Source of the DNA: Venturia oleaginea
Lineage: Eukaryota > Ascomycota > Dothideomycetes > Venturiales > Venturiaceae
Assembly: GCA_013176395.1 (NCBI GenBank)
Contig: JABMLP010000011.1
Coordinates: forward strand, 248,001-312,000
Reading direction: 5' to 3'
Length of the DNA: 64,000 nt
This document shows, in pieces, positions 21,232 to 31,724 of the stretch (positions are counted from its first letter, which is position 1; every line of letters begins with the position of its first letter). The notes beneath the pieces were generated by a model. It was not told the origin of the DNA and searched no databases. It worked only from the letters and a program-made list of their open reading frames with translations. Made by a program: the position numbers and the translations under genes.

Positions 21232-24200
21232 CTAACCAGGCCTGTACCCGGTTGGTTTTGGTTTTCTTGGATATCTCTGGTGAAATTCATCAACCGCGCT
21301 CTTTGCGTTGTGCAAGAATTGAAGGGGTTCCCATGTCGGTAAGTAATAGCCTTCCCATTTAACCTTGTAGTCAAATCTCTTCGTAGCTTTGTTGAATCGT
21401 GAATCAACGACTTCATCCAGGGTGTAGATTCCATCGTTTTCTTCAACATCGACGGGAGAAGGTTGCGAGTCATTCTGGTTTGGAAACATCCTGTCGGAAG
21501 GGGGGTAGGCAGGGAGCAGTAGATTTGTATGAAAGACGGGATGGCAATGCATAGAAGTAGGGAGCTCGAGTTTGTAGGCGTCGTGGTCTAGGGCTTGTAG
21601 AATCTTGAATTTGCCGGCGAACTTGCAGTCGAACTTTTTGGATGGGCGCGTGGTCTTGATATTCTTGAGGTTTAGCCAAACCCAGTCACCAACTTTGTAG
21701 TTTGGAGAACCAAGCCGATGTTTGTTCTTGAAATATTCGTAGGTAGCGCTGGCGTGGCGGATCTCGTTGTAGCAAATCTTCTCAAGGTTTGCCATGAAGT
21801 CAGCCATGGAATTAGCTTTTCGTGTCTCGGTAATTTCGTGGCGAGAGGCGTTACGGTCTGGTTGAATTGGCGCTTCCAATCCGGAGCGTGGATCGTAGCC
21901 GTAGGCGGCAAAAAATGGGGTGAGTTTTGTTGCATTGGAGGGTGTGTTGTTGATCACGAATTCGCAGAGTGGTAACCATTCGTCCCAATCATCTTGTTGA
22001 TAATTGCAGTAAGCACGGATGTAGATTTCGACTTGGGCATTCGCTCGCTCGGTCCCGCCATCTGTCTCGGGGTGGAAACTGGTAGAGAGGCGGATTCGGA
22101 TTCCGAGGCGTTTGCAGAGTACTTTCCAGAGGATAGCAACGAATTGGGATCCTCGGTCGGAGATAATGCTTCGAGGTAAGCCGTGGAGGCGGTAGACGTG
22201 TTGGAGAAAGAGTAAGGCGCATTCGCGGGCTTCTGGGAGTTTTTGGCAGGGGATAAGGTGCTTGATTTTGGTGAGGCGATCGACAATTACTAAGAGGCAG
22301 GTATTACCTCCTTTGCGTGTAGCAGGTAAATCGGTAATGAAGTCCATCTAGATGTCTTCCCATCTTCGTTGAGGGGCTTCGAGAGTGTTGAGGAGTCCTT
22401 GGTACATTAGGTTGCTCGGTTTTGCGCGTCGACAGGCGTTGCATCGTGAGACCCATTCGTCCGAGGTGGCGTGCATGCCATGCCAGTAGTAGAACTTGCG
22501 GAGTTTGAGGAAGTTGTTAGCTTTACCCGGGTGACCTGCGACATTACAGTCGTGGTTCGCTTTCAGAATGTATGCTTGTAGTGTATCGTCTTGGGGAATA
22601 AATAGACACTTTTTATCCCAAAGGCGGCCGTCGCGTTCTTCGCAGTCCTGCATCCGCAACGTTCGGTGGTGGGTTTTGCCGTCGCGTAGTTTTTTCAAGA
22701 CTTCGCGTGGTTCTTTGTCTTTAGTCAACGCTCTAGCGTAGAGTTCTTCAAACTTGTCTTCGTCCCAAATAAGCTCTTCGTCGTCTGGGTCTTGCGAAGG
22801 GATGAATATGTCCGGAGGGGAGAACGGAGTGGTTGGGGTTTGTTCTTCAGCTACTGCGTCGTTGCTAGGTTTGTTCCATATATCGTTGAGGGGCTCAAGG
22901 GATTCGTCCCCGTCATTTTCGGAAGAGTCGCGGTAGTCTGGGTTTTTCTCGAAGTCTTGTGGAGAGGAGTGGTCACGAAGCGTAACTGGGCATAATGAAA
23001 GATTGTGGACTTGGAGCGCTAGTTCTTTTCGAATCTTAGGGTCAAGTGTGTGGGGTTTAAGCATAACCTGTGACTGGTGCTAGATACGCGGGTCGGATAC
23101 GTTTGAGGGGAGGTCTTGGGAGCGGCGGGTCAAGGCGTCGGGTTTCGTAGTATCTTTTCCTGGTCTCCATTTGATTTCGAAGTGGAATTGGGAGAGGAAT
23201 TCGGCCCAACGGGCTTGTCGGCGAGTGAGTTTTTTGGTTGACATGTAGTATTCGAGGTTTCGGTGGTCTGTAATAACTTCGATCGGGTCTTCAGTTCCTT
23301 CGAGCTCTCCTCGCCACTCTTCAAATGCGCGAATGATTGCTAGGAGTTCTTTGTCGTAGATTTCGTAATTACACTCCTGGGGTGTGAACTTGTGAGAGAA
23401 GAAGGCGACGGGGTGTAGCAAACCGTCATTGCCGATTTGTGAGAGTACTCCAGCGCCTACCCAGTCGGAGGCGTCTGTTTCGACAATACACTTCTTTGTA
23501 GGGTCGAAATGTGCGAGGATTGGTGCGGAGATGAAGGCTTCTTGGAGTTTATCAAAAGCGGCGCGCTGTTTTGGGCCGAAGTAGAACGGCTTGTCTTTTT
23601 TCAGTAAGTCGGTAAGAGGTTTCGCGGTGGAGGAGTAATTGAAAATAAAACGGCGGTAGAAATTGGCAAAACCGAGGAAGGATTAGACGTCATGGCGAGT
23701 GGTACAGTATTGCCAATCAATGATTGTTTTGACTTTGTCCGGGTCCATCCGGATTCCGTGGTCTGTGATAATTAAACCGAGAAATTTGACTTCTGTCTGG
23801 TAGAATTCGCATTTGTCGATGTCGATGTTGAGTCCTGCTGCGTGCATTCGTTCGATAACCTGCCGCACTTGAATTTTATGCTCTTCGAGAGTTTCGCTGT
23901 AGATTAGGATGTCGTCGAGGTACGCGGTGCAGAAAACGTCGAGGAAGTCTTTAAGTTGTTCGCTAATATACGACTGCCAGGTCGCCGGGGCATTGCAGAG
24001 GCCGAAGTTCATAACTAGAGATTCGAACAGACCGAAGCGGGTTCTGAATGCAGTGAGAGGAACGCTGTCGGGGTGGACTCGGAGTGCGTTGAATGCTGAG
24101 ATAATATCGATCTTCGTGAAGTACTTGGCTTTGCTGAGTTTGTCTAGGGTTTCGCGGAGTAAGGGAATAGGGTATCGGTTTTTTCGAGTAATCGCGTTGA

Positions 24201-25212
24201 GTTTTCGGTAGTCTACGCAGAATCGCAGACCACCACCTGGTTTTTTAACAAAGATACATGGGGAACTGACGTCGGACTGGCTTTTTCTGATAAAACCTTT
24301 TCCCAAATTCTCCTCCAGCCATTTCCGGAGGCATTTGAGTTCGTTCTGGGACATACCGTAGAGAGGAGCGTTGGGTAACTGGTCTTTCTTGTCTTCTTGA
24401 ATTTCGATTTTGTGGTCGACGAGGCGTGAAGGGGGCAGTGAATCAGCAGCTTTTCTGTTAAAAGCGTGCGCGAGGTCGTGAAGGTCTTTGGGTAACTGGG
24501 GGCGAGGATCTTTGTAATCTGGTTTCTTCGCCAGAAATTTATCGATGTCTTGAATACTGATTGCGTAGATTTGAGCATTGGGCTGCTTAGAATTCCATTG
24601 AAAAGCGTGAGAGTTGGCAATCTTCCAATCGCGAGGAGAGTCCGGGGTTTCTTGAGGGGGTGCGCGGGCACCAAACGGGAGCGGGATATACTCAACAGAG
24701 CCCTTGTGGCCCTGAAGACATTTCTTAGAACAGTGGGTACCGAAGTGAATACTACGATTCTCAAAATCGAGTTTCACACCGTGGAGGTTCATCCAGGGAG
24801 TGCCAAAGATGACTGCAACGGAGCCGAGACGGGTAACAAAGAATTTCGTGGTTTCGAGGTGGTGTTCTCCGGTTCTGACGGAGACGTGGATTTCGTGAAT
24901 AACGTAAGAGGGTGCAGAGGATGCCTGTTCGCCGTCAAAGGCTTTGAGGCGGCGGGGGTTTTCGAGGGGAATAAAGGGAAAGCCGTGGGATTGCGCAAAA
25001 TCGAGGTCTATGAAACTTCCTGTGGCAAAGGAATCAGTAACGGCGAGGGTTTTGATCGATTCATTAAGTGTAATTGGGACTATGATTGGTCTAGAGTCTA
25101 CTGGTCCATCAATCTCTCCTGTTGATTTCTCTGAGTAACCTAGAACTGCCGAACTGATGTGAAGAACATGTCGTTTCGATTTGTTGTCGTGTCTCGATGA
25201 ACGTCTTTTCAA
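21232..25212 (-). pseudogene. Ty3 pol: protease, RT, RNase H, integrase, chromodomain; three stops
   Basis: One frame spans the whole region and is interrupted by TAA at 23683, TAG at 23080 and TAG at 22348. The order is an aspartic protease with DSFATG in place of the usual DSGA(T/S)G, reverse transcriptase (FVKKPGGGLRFCVDYRKLN, YLDDILIYS), RNase H ([21 protein letters not shown]), an HHCC finger near 22560-22440, integrase (MDFITDLP, ISDRGSQF, TERANAQVE) and a C-terminal chromodomain (YTLDEVVDSR, YKVKWEGY, TWEP). All three stops are TAA or TAG where Gln (CAA/CAG) is a plausible ancestor, that is, C-to-T in CpA context, as repeat-induced point mutation produces. The first stop lies before [13 protein letters not shown], a conserved block, which confirms that the frame continues. 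Confidence 0.93.
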
Positions 25213-25372
25213 CGAGACTGTGAGTTTCCCGAACTCGGGGTGTATGGGACTGATCCGAAGCCGTAGCTTGTGGTGCTAGAAGAGGCGGTAGAACCTGAGC
25301 GTTCTTCAGGGCTTTGAGTGATCCGGGGAGTCTGGACGTTCTGTGGATACGCTCCCGATGCTCCTGACATAC

Positions 25373-26782
25373 TCATATTGCTAAAGCTATAGGGGGAATG
25401 AAGTTTCGAGCTCCGAAGTTGCCAAACTGCATGGGGTCACTGGCGAACTGGTTGGGAGTAGTGAACTGATTGGAGGGGCGTCCACGCTGGGCTTTCTTAG
25501 GGCATACGGCGGCGATGTGCTTCTGACCATTAGGCATAATTACTACGGGCTCTCCGCAGTATCCGCAACGGTTGTTGGTCTTTCGCCATTGGACATTGGC
25601 GGCTTTCTCTTCCAGGGTCCAGGATGCAATTGGTTTCATCTGGAGAGACGGGAGGCAGGTACCTATGTCGGCGCCGGCACTACCGTTGAGGTTCATAACT
25701 GAAATGTCCATGGCATCTCCGAAAGCGTGAGAAGTGGCGGGGGAGACTAGGAATGCGCGTTGGGATGCAGAGAGAGCGGTAGCTGATGTAGATGATCCTG
25801 AGAATACGGGAGCTTTTCGAGCTCGAGAGATTTTCTCGAATTGTTTCATGTTGGCTTCGCAGTTGTGGCACAGATCGATTAACTCCTCCAGTTTCTTTGT
25901 CGTAGGGACGTGAATCATTGCTCCGCTGAGTTCTGCGCTCAGGCCGTTGCGAAAGTTGACAATCATAAGTTGTTCCAAGGGGTTTGCGGGTTCTGAGACG
26001 TGAGGGAGGGTGATTCCGGCTTCTTGGAGTAGGCGTCGGAAGTCTGCGGCGTAAGTAGCAAATGTTCGGTTTGCCATCTTGTGGTTCTGCAGCTTATTCA
26101 TAGCATCTTGAGTATCGAAACGAGGAGCGTAGCTGTCGTTGAGTTTTGAGATAAATTCGTCGAGGGATTCAAAAGGCCATGAATTCGTAGTTTCGTTGTA
26201 GTATGGGCGAATTGTGGATTTGCACTTGTCGTCAAGTCGATTGAAGGCGTAAGTAACTTGTGAGTTTACTGAAGGGAATGCTTTGGAGTCTGCGCTGAGT
26301 TTTATCCGGAGGTCTAAGAGCCAGCTCTTGTATTTGTTTTTATCTCCTTCAAAGATAGAGATGTCGCCTTGAGTTGGTCGAGGGGTGGAGATTTCGCGAG
26401 AAGTAACGCCCTGGAGTTCTGCTCGAAGGGCGCGAGCTTCGTTCTCAGAGGCTTCGAGCTTGAGTTCTTGAATTGAACGGGACATGGTATCCTGGTCTCG
26501 CTGGGCTGTGTTGAACATATGGGAAATGGTAGCTAAAAGCTGGAGGAGTGGGAGCGCCGAAGCGCGGTCGAGAGTAACGTGTGAGACTGTGACGTATTCA
26601 TTTTCGTTGACTGAGGCTTCGTCCGCTGGGGTTGCAAAGGTAGCTTGGATCTTTTGAGTAAGGGTTGCTGCGAGTCTAGGGGTTATAGAGAAGTCGTAGA
26701 AGGCTAGGAGGTTTTCGAGAGTACTGTTTTCGAGGGTGGTAGTATCGTCCGCAAGGGAGGGAAGGTCGAGAATTCGGGGCAT
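25373..26782 (-). CDS. Ty3 gag polyprotein
   Basis: 469 residues from the ATG at 26782, 72 bp inside the 5' LTR. The middle part is a retrotransposon gag/capsid domain (FEGDKNKYKSWLLDLRIKL, then W.FESLDEFISKLNDSY). A zinc-finger-like CGYC..H....C lies near residue 425. The frame ends at 25373, but a shift by one base at a run of five C near 25390 would continue it (PYSFSNMSMSGASGAYPQN and onward) to a TGA at about 25209 that overlaps the pol frame. The original gag was thus about 55 residues longer, and either a one-base change or ribosomal frameshifting links it to pol. Confidence 0.85.
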   Translation of the reverse strand: MPRILDLPSLADDTTTLENSTLENLLAFYDFSITPRLAATLTQKIQATFATPADEASVNENEYVTVSHVTLDRASALPLLQLLATISHMFNTAQRDQDTMSRSIQELKLEASENEARALRAELQGVTSREISTPRPTQGDISIFEGDKNKYKSWLLDLRIKLSADSKAFPSVNSQVTYAFNRLDDKCKSTIRPYYNETTNSWPFESLDEFISKLNDSYAPRFDTQDAMNKLQNHKMANRTFATYAADFRRLLQEAGITLPHVSEPANPLEQLMIVNFRNGLSAELSGAMIHVPTTKKLEELIDLCHNCEANMKQFEKISRARKAPVFSGSSTSATALSASQRAFLVSPATSHAFGDAMDISVMNLNGSAGADIGTCLPSLQMKPIASWTLEEKAANVQWRKTNNRCGYCGEPVVIMPNGQKHIAAVCPKKAQRGRPSNQFTTPNQFASDPMQFGNFGARNFIPPIALAI

Positions 26783-26854
26783 AGTTGGTGAGGTTTGTCG
26801 GCTGCGTAGACAATAGCAGCCCGACTTTTATCGTGAAAAGGGATCCTTACAAAC

Positions 26855-27058
26855 TGTCGTGTTTGACCTTGGACTTAACTTGGAAGCATGACTTGAATTC
26901 TATGGGATGTGCGAAGTTGTAAGGATGAGGAGCTAACTAAGAGGTAGAGACGAGTCTAAGTACTTGCGACCAGTCTCGCGCTAGACCTGATCGAGCAGAA
27001 CCACCACATTTAACTACATTTAACTGCATTCGAATACCAACATAGTTCGATCATGACA
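26855..27058 (-). repeat. Ty3 LTR 2 (5' LTR, shared junction)
   Basis: 204 bp, TGTCGTG..CATGACA. It is identical to LTR 1 except for two bases at its inner edge. Beyond its outer end at 27059 the sequence is gag of a second Ty3 copy, not a host flank. Confidence 0.95.
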
Positions 27059-27953
27059 ATGAATTCGTAGTTTCGTTGTAGTATGGGCGAATTGTGTTGA
27101 ACAGTGGCATGCCAGTTCTTGATACCTCAGGCATAGTGCACGTGATAGATGCCAAGGAATGCATTGACATGCATATATATGCATGCAGATGCAACGGTGT
27201 ACTTAACCTCTGCAGTCAATACAGTCAAGTCACAGGGTGACACTCGTTCTGTTCATCGGCTCCTATCGTTAAGTTCGTGTTGAATCTACTTCCGAATAAC
27301 TCTGTTTTGCTCGTTCAGCGTAACAAATTGTAGATTTGCACTTGTCGTCAAGCCGATTGAAGGCGTAAGTAACTTGGGAGTTTACCGAAGGGAATGCTCT
27401 GGAGTCTGCGCTGAGTTTTATTCGGAGGTCTAAGAGCCAACTCTTGTATTTATTCTTATCTCCTTCAAAGATGGAGATGTCGCCTTGGGTTGGTCGAGGG
27501 GTAGAGGTTTCGCGAGAAGTGACGCCCTGGAGCTCTGCTCGAAGGGCGCGAGCTTCGAGCTTGAGTTCTTGAATTGTACGGGACATGGTACCCTGGTCTT
27601 GCTGAGCTGTGTTGAACATATGAGAGATAGTAGCTAAAAGCTGGAGGAGTAGGAGCGCCGAAGCGCGGTCGAGGGTGACATGGGTAACTGAGGTATCGTT
27701 ATCTTCGTCGACTGAGTGGGGGTCTCCTGGAGTTGCGAAGGTAGTTTGGATTTTCTGGGTGAGGATTGCTGCGAGTCTAGGGGCTACAGAGAAGTCGTAG
27801 AAGGCTAGAGGTTTGTCGAGAGTACTATTTTCGAGGGTGGTAGTATCGTCTGCAAGGGAGGGGAGGTCGAGAATACGGGGCATGGTGGGTGAGATTTGTC
27901 GGCTGCGTAAACAATAGCAGCCCGACTTGTCGTGAGAAGAGATCCTTACAAAC
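27059..27953 (-). pseudogene. Partial second Ty3 copy (gag fragment) split by a solo LTR
   Basis: 27059-27094 and 27331-27883 match the complete element's gag (compare 26180-26220 and 26215-26782), starting from an ATG at 27883 and ending mid-gag. Everything from mid-gag through pol to the 3' end is missing; instead, mid-gag abuts LTR 2. The gag is interrupted at 27095-27325 by solo LTR copy 2 with a duplicated AATTG. Compared with the complete copy it carries several substitutions and a 12-bp deletion (EALEASENEAR shortened). Confidence 0.9.
27095..27325 (+). mobile_element. Solo LTR (family A, copy 2)
   Basis: 231 bp, TGTTGAACAG..AGCGTAACA, flanked by a perfect 5-bp duplication AATTG at 27090-27094 and 27326-27330. 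It inserted into the gag of the partial Ty3 copy. It is the cleanest copy of the family and defines its full length. Confidence 0.95.
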
Positions 27954-28154
27954 TGTCACGTTTGACCTTGGACTTGATTTGGAAGCATGACTTGAATTCT
28001 ATAAGATGTGCGAAGTTGTAAGGATGAGGAGCTAACTAAGAGGTAGAGACGAGTCTAAGTACTTGCGACCAGTCTCGCGCTAGACCTGATCGAGCAGAAC
28101 CACTACATTTAACTACATTTAACTGCATTCGAATACCAACATAGTTCGATCATG
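27954..28154 (-). repeat. Ty3 LTR 3, diverged
   Basis: It matches LTR 1 and 2 but with extra transitions (for example TTGATTTGG for TTAACTTGG, and TATAAGATG for TATGGGATG), and it lacks the terminal ACA. It belongs to the partial second copy. At 28155 it runs directly into repeat R2. Confidence 0.9.
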
Positions 28155-28156
28155 TA

Positions 28157-28362
28157 ACTCTGCCCCCTCAGTCTCTCGTATCTTACTCTCTCGTTACTTC
28201 GCTATTACTTTTAGTTACTTAGCACAATTTACGACTCTTATATCTTGCAAGCTTCGCTTCACTTGTTTGATACGATATTGTCGCCCCGAACCACTTGAAC
28301 CCTACTGTACGGATTAGTCAAATCCAGCTAGATTACTTTGAGTCATAGCCACTGCGTAACAT
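28157..28362 (+). repeat. Dispersed repeat R2, copy 2
   Basis: The inverted counterpart of 5930-6135, from ACTCTGC to GCGTAACAT. The pogo-like element at 28367 begins a few bases beyond its end. Confidence 0.8.
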
Positions 28363-28366
28363 ATTA

Positions 28367-29508
28367 ACGTGTTTCACCACTCACTTGGCCACCCCACTCA
28401 CTTGGTCACCCCAACCCCTAAATCTCAAGTCATCGTGCGATAAACCTCCCACCAATACAGCTTTTATTAAAATAATTCTAACAATACATTCTTTACATAT
28501 TTGGGCATCAATTAGTCTTATGACCTTGAATACCGCAGCCACTACATGTTGGTAATGCTCGCTGTCGTACGACGACTTCCTGATCTTGAACACTATCTCT
28601 AGAGCTATTTTCGCATCCCTCGACCAAGAACTGACCCTGCTGAGCTTGTAAAACGCCTCCATATGCAATATATCGTCTACGATACTGTTGCTTCTGTTTT
28701 CGTCGTTGGTTTTCTGTACGAAGCTTCCTATTCTCTTCTGCAAGTATTACTGCTGAATTCATTGCGACTTGACATCCTTTGATGAGTTGACCAATTGCTT
28801 GACTACTTGGGCTCTGAGATTGGCGATGAAGAAGATTTCGGACGAGCTGAGCCTGCTGCTCAAGCTGAGCTATCGTACGAGGGGTTTCTGACGTCCACTG
28901 TGGCGCTACTCCATGGGGTGTACCTGGTGGTGAGGGCGTCTCTTCAACACGCTGAGACCACGCGTTGATTGTCGCTGGATCTTCGCATTTTGCACGCTGT
29001 GAATGGAATTTACGATTCCACTTCGTACAAAGCTCCGGCTGAGCGTTGATGAAGCGGGATACCCAGTTCTTCCCGACTAATGACGGTGGAGGATTCGTAC
29101 CGCGTTTTTCGAGTAAAGCGTTTGCCATTCGTCGTACGTCGATAATTTGGGGCGGAAATCCTCGTCAATCAAGGTCTAGGATCCACTGAACCAGAGCCTG
29201 CTCTTCATGTATTTGTAACTTTCTCTTTTGGTGGTTAGATTCGCTTCGTGGTTTACCACCTTGAAGACGAGACTGAAGTGTAGATCGAGGAATATCGTAC
29301 GACGCTGAGATTTGACGTTGACTTAAATTTGGATTCGTTTGAAAGCTCTGCTTCGCAAGAAGGAATCTAGCCTCTTTGCAAGCCGATCCGGGGGTTGGTG
29401 TTGACATTATCGCGATAATTGTACAAAGGGATTAGACTTTTTGGTTGGGTGGCCAAGTGAGTGGGGTGGCCAAGTGAGTGGGGTGGCCAAGTGAATGGTG
29501 AAACACGT
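28367..29508 (-). mobile_element. Pogo-like element with internally deleted transposase (element P1)
   Basis: 1142 bp bounded by inverted repeats starting ACGTGTTTCACC, and by TA on both sides (28365-28366, 29509-29510), as expected for Tc1/mariner/pogo insertion. The inverted ends contain two to three tandem copies of CACTCACTTGGCCACCC and are more than 40 bp long. Too short for an autonomous pogo element; the transposase lacks its catalytic core. Confidence 0.9.
28508..29407 (-). pseudogene. Pogo-like transposase without DDE core (P1)
   Basis: ATG 29407 starts a psq-like helix-turn-helix (LSQRQISASYDIPRSTLQSR) and part of a CENP-B-type domain. After a TGA at 29165 the same frame continues (LVGKNWVSRFINAQPELCTKWNRKFHSQRAK), then jumps from CEDPATINAWSQRV straight into the C-terminal region, an ARLE-type coiled coil with basic RRKQKQQYRRRYI. 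The DDE core, some 200 residues between these parts in full-length relatives, is absent. The frame ends inside a zinc knuckle: CSGCGIQGH is followed by TN and a TGA, with CPN just beyond, so the last cysteine is lost. Two stops make a working protein unlikely. Confidence 0.8.
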
Positions 29509-29533
29509 TATATATTATACCATTACTGTTCTA

Positions 29534-31722
29534 GAAGTGGTCCCGGCGTAACGCACATCCCTGCGTGACGAACACCTAACTTTACGATTATCTACAACTA
29601 CATTTGGCAATTGCGACGTCTATATTGACTGCGCTCACTTAAAACTTGGTACTTTGATCAAACTGACTATGCTCTATAACTTTAGCTATTTTTTGTGACG
29701 TAGGACCATCTGTGGTGGTTATTGATTGACCGTAGGCTTAACATTATCATTCTCCCTCCACGTGACTTTAGGGCCGTATTTCAGTACCACAATCAGCGAT
29801 TTCCTCCTACTTCCCTTTTGGGATGGCTTCTTCTGCTCTCTATCTTTAATCCTAGCCTTTTTGGCATCTTCTTGGAGTTGCTTTTGAGCCTGGCGGTCCT
29901 CCCTCTCTTGTTCAATCTGTTTTTGCTTTTTAACCTTCGCCTTTTCACGTGCTTCTCTTGCCTTCTCTCTATCACCCTTCCTCTGATTAACCTGTAATTG
30001 GGCTTCTTCTTTCGCCCTCTTTTTGGCTTCCTTCTCTACTTCTTTAACCCTTGTAGCTTCATCTTTTTCTCTCTCCTTTTCAGCCAATCTGTCCCTCGCC
30101 TGCTGCACCTTCTTCGGGCTGAAAAACATTGCCCTACCATCCTCATCTTTTCTTAACTCCTCCATCATTGGTTTCCCGCGTTTACGCCGCGTTTACGGCG
30201 CTTCTTTTCAGTAGAAACTGCAAGCCGTAGGCCCTCATTTTCAGCTTTGAGGATAGCTACTTCTGACTGTAGGCTCACCATTGAGCTCTGCAATTTGCGG
30301 ACCATCCGGTCATTATTCTCTGCAACTGCAACCTCAAACATAGCTCGGATCTTCTCAATATCTCTCTCTGAAAGCGTGCTTTCATTGGATCTTGAACTTG
30401 AAGGCCGGAGATCTGGTATCTCGCCGAGATTTAGAGTAACTTTGCTCAAAACCTTTGCAGGGTTGAAAGGAACAATACCAGTCTTCTCAAAAGCACCTAG
30501 TATGTTCTTTTCAGTCATTGCTTTAGTATGTGCAGGCCAGAAGATAGAAAAGAACTCTCTTTTTGTCATCCTGCAGAGGCCATGGGTTTTGTGAATCCAC
30601 TCGGCTAGGAATGTTGAGTAATATGAAGCCAAAGGCCCAAAGCAGCCGACGTCAAGTGGCTGCAATCTGTGCGTAGAATGTGGAGGGTAATTGACGACTA
30701 TTATGCGGTGTAGAATGCAGAAATTGAGGAACCTCATTGTAAGGTGACTGCCGTGGCCGTCAATGTACAGTATTCGCCAATCCCGTCCGTTTCTGGCCTT
30801 GGGTTTGGAATAGCGATTGAACACTTCTGTAAGCCAGGAATAGCCAAGGTCATCATTTGTCCAGCCACTTGCTGATGAAGCAAAGTGTGCTATCTGTTCC
30901 TGGGGCTCAAAATCGTCGAGCCAAGTATCCTGAAGGTCTTCAGAAACAGCCTGATAGATAACGCTTGGTGGAAGTACCGTGCCGTCAGCACATATACAGC
31001 CTACCATTGTCACCAATTCTCTGTTCCCATCTTGCATTGCTCCTATCAAAAGCCCCTGTTCATACATTGCCTTATTAAAGACTCTCTTTCGCTGTTGTAG
31101 AACCCCAATTAAGAAGCCCTTTTCATCCATATTGTACTCATTCTGCACCTGTATCTCGTATTCCTTCTTTTTGACTTCCAACTGCTCAAAATCAGCTCAG
31201 AATCTGACTGCAAAGGGCTGTACTTACTCTCTCGAAATATTTGGCATATGAGATTGCAGAATCAGCATTTTTTCGAGCAACATCAAGGCCCTCAAGGTAG
31301 TCAGAGACTAGGATCTTTCGGTGTACTTTGACGAATTCAGTACACCAGTTTTTACCCGGCCTTTTGCCTCCAATCTCGGCCGCAAAATTTGATACCATTG
31401 AATTGGTTGGTGGAAGCCCTCTTGCAGATACCTTATTAATATAAGCTACAAGGTCCTGCTGTTGTTGATGGCTCAATAATGACTGCTTCTCCCATTTATC
31501 CTCGGTAGATTGCATACCACGGTGTCGCTTTGAGAGGGTTGAACGGTTGCATTTGTAGATTCTAGCATACTCAGAATAATTGGCAGAGTCTACGGATTCT
31601 AGGGCCTTCAAAGCCTCATCAATTGGAGCCATAATGATAGAGATATGACGAAATTCACATTGTGGAGGGTGAGAAATGAGGTGTGCGTTACGGAGGGATG
31701 TGCGTTACGCCGGGACCACTTC
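29534..31722 (-). mobile_element. Near-intact pogo-like DNA transposon (element P2)
   Basis: 2189 bp, bounded by TA (29532-29533, 31723-31724) and inverted repeats beginning GAAGTGGTCCCGGCGTAACG, with about 30 matching bases. It carries one transposase gene whose only visible lesion is an 11-bp tandem duplication. It lies just beyond P1, separated by about 25 bp. Confidence 0.92.
29719..31632 (-). pseudogene. Pogo-like transposase (HTH, CENP-B, DDE) frameshifted near the C-terminus
   Basis: Exon 1 31632-31228 (135 codons) holds the psq helix-turn-helix and the CENP-B-like DNA-binding domain (KNWCTEFVKVHR). The intron at 31182-31227 (GTAAGT..GAGCAG, 46 nt) leads into exon 2, with the DDE core: QNEYNMDEKGF (first Asp), RILYIDGHGSH (second) and HRLQPLDVGCF (third). 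Near 30176-30197 the 11 bases CCGCGTTTACG occur twice in tandem. This shifts the frame, so the protein stops at 30165, while the true continuation (KPMMEELRKDEDGRAMFFSP and a lysine/glutamate-rich tail) lies one frame over to 29719. Without the duplication the two frames join seamlessly. The element probably lost function recently. Confidence 0.88.
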
Positions 31723-31724
31723 TA

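Larger units (their letters stand above)
20944..27058 (-). mobile_element. Complete chromodomain Ty3/gypsy retrotransposon
   Basis: 6115 bp with two nearly identical 204-bp LTRs. The order on the minus strand is LTR, gag, protease, reverse transcriptase, RNase H, HHCC zinc finger, integrase, chromodomain, LTR. The C-terminal chromodomain places it among chromoviruses. The near identity of the LTRs argues for a fairly recent insertion, yet pol has three in-frame stops. The two flanks do not share a target duplication: the left flank is a pogo-like transposase relic, while the right flank is the gag of a second, partial copy. This suggests recombination rather than a simple insertion. Confidence 0.95.

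Noticed and set aside
24550..25125. 191-codon plus-strand frame
   Set aside because: Antisense to Ty3 pol protease and reverse transcriptase sequence.
20938..28165. CTCTGA left of LTR 1 and CTCTGC right of LTR 3 as a target duplication of a three-LTR unit
   Set aside because: The match is offset by several bases from the LTR 3 end and imperfect; kept only as a possibility for later alignment.
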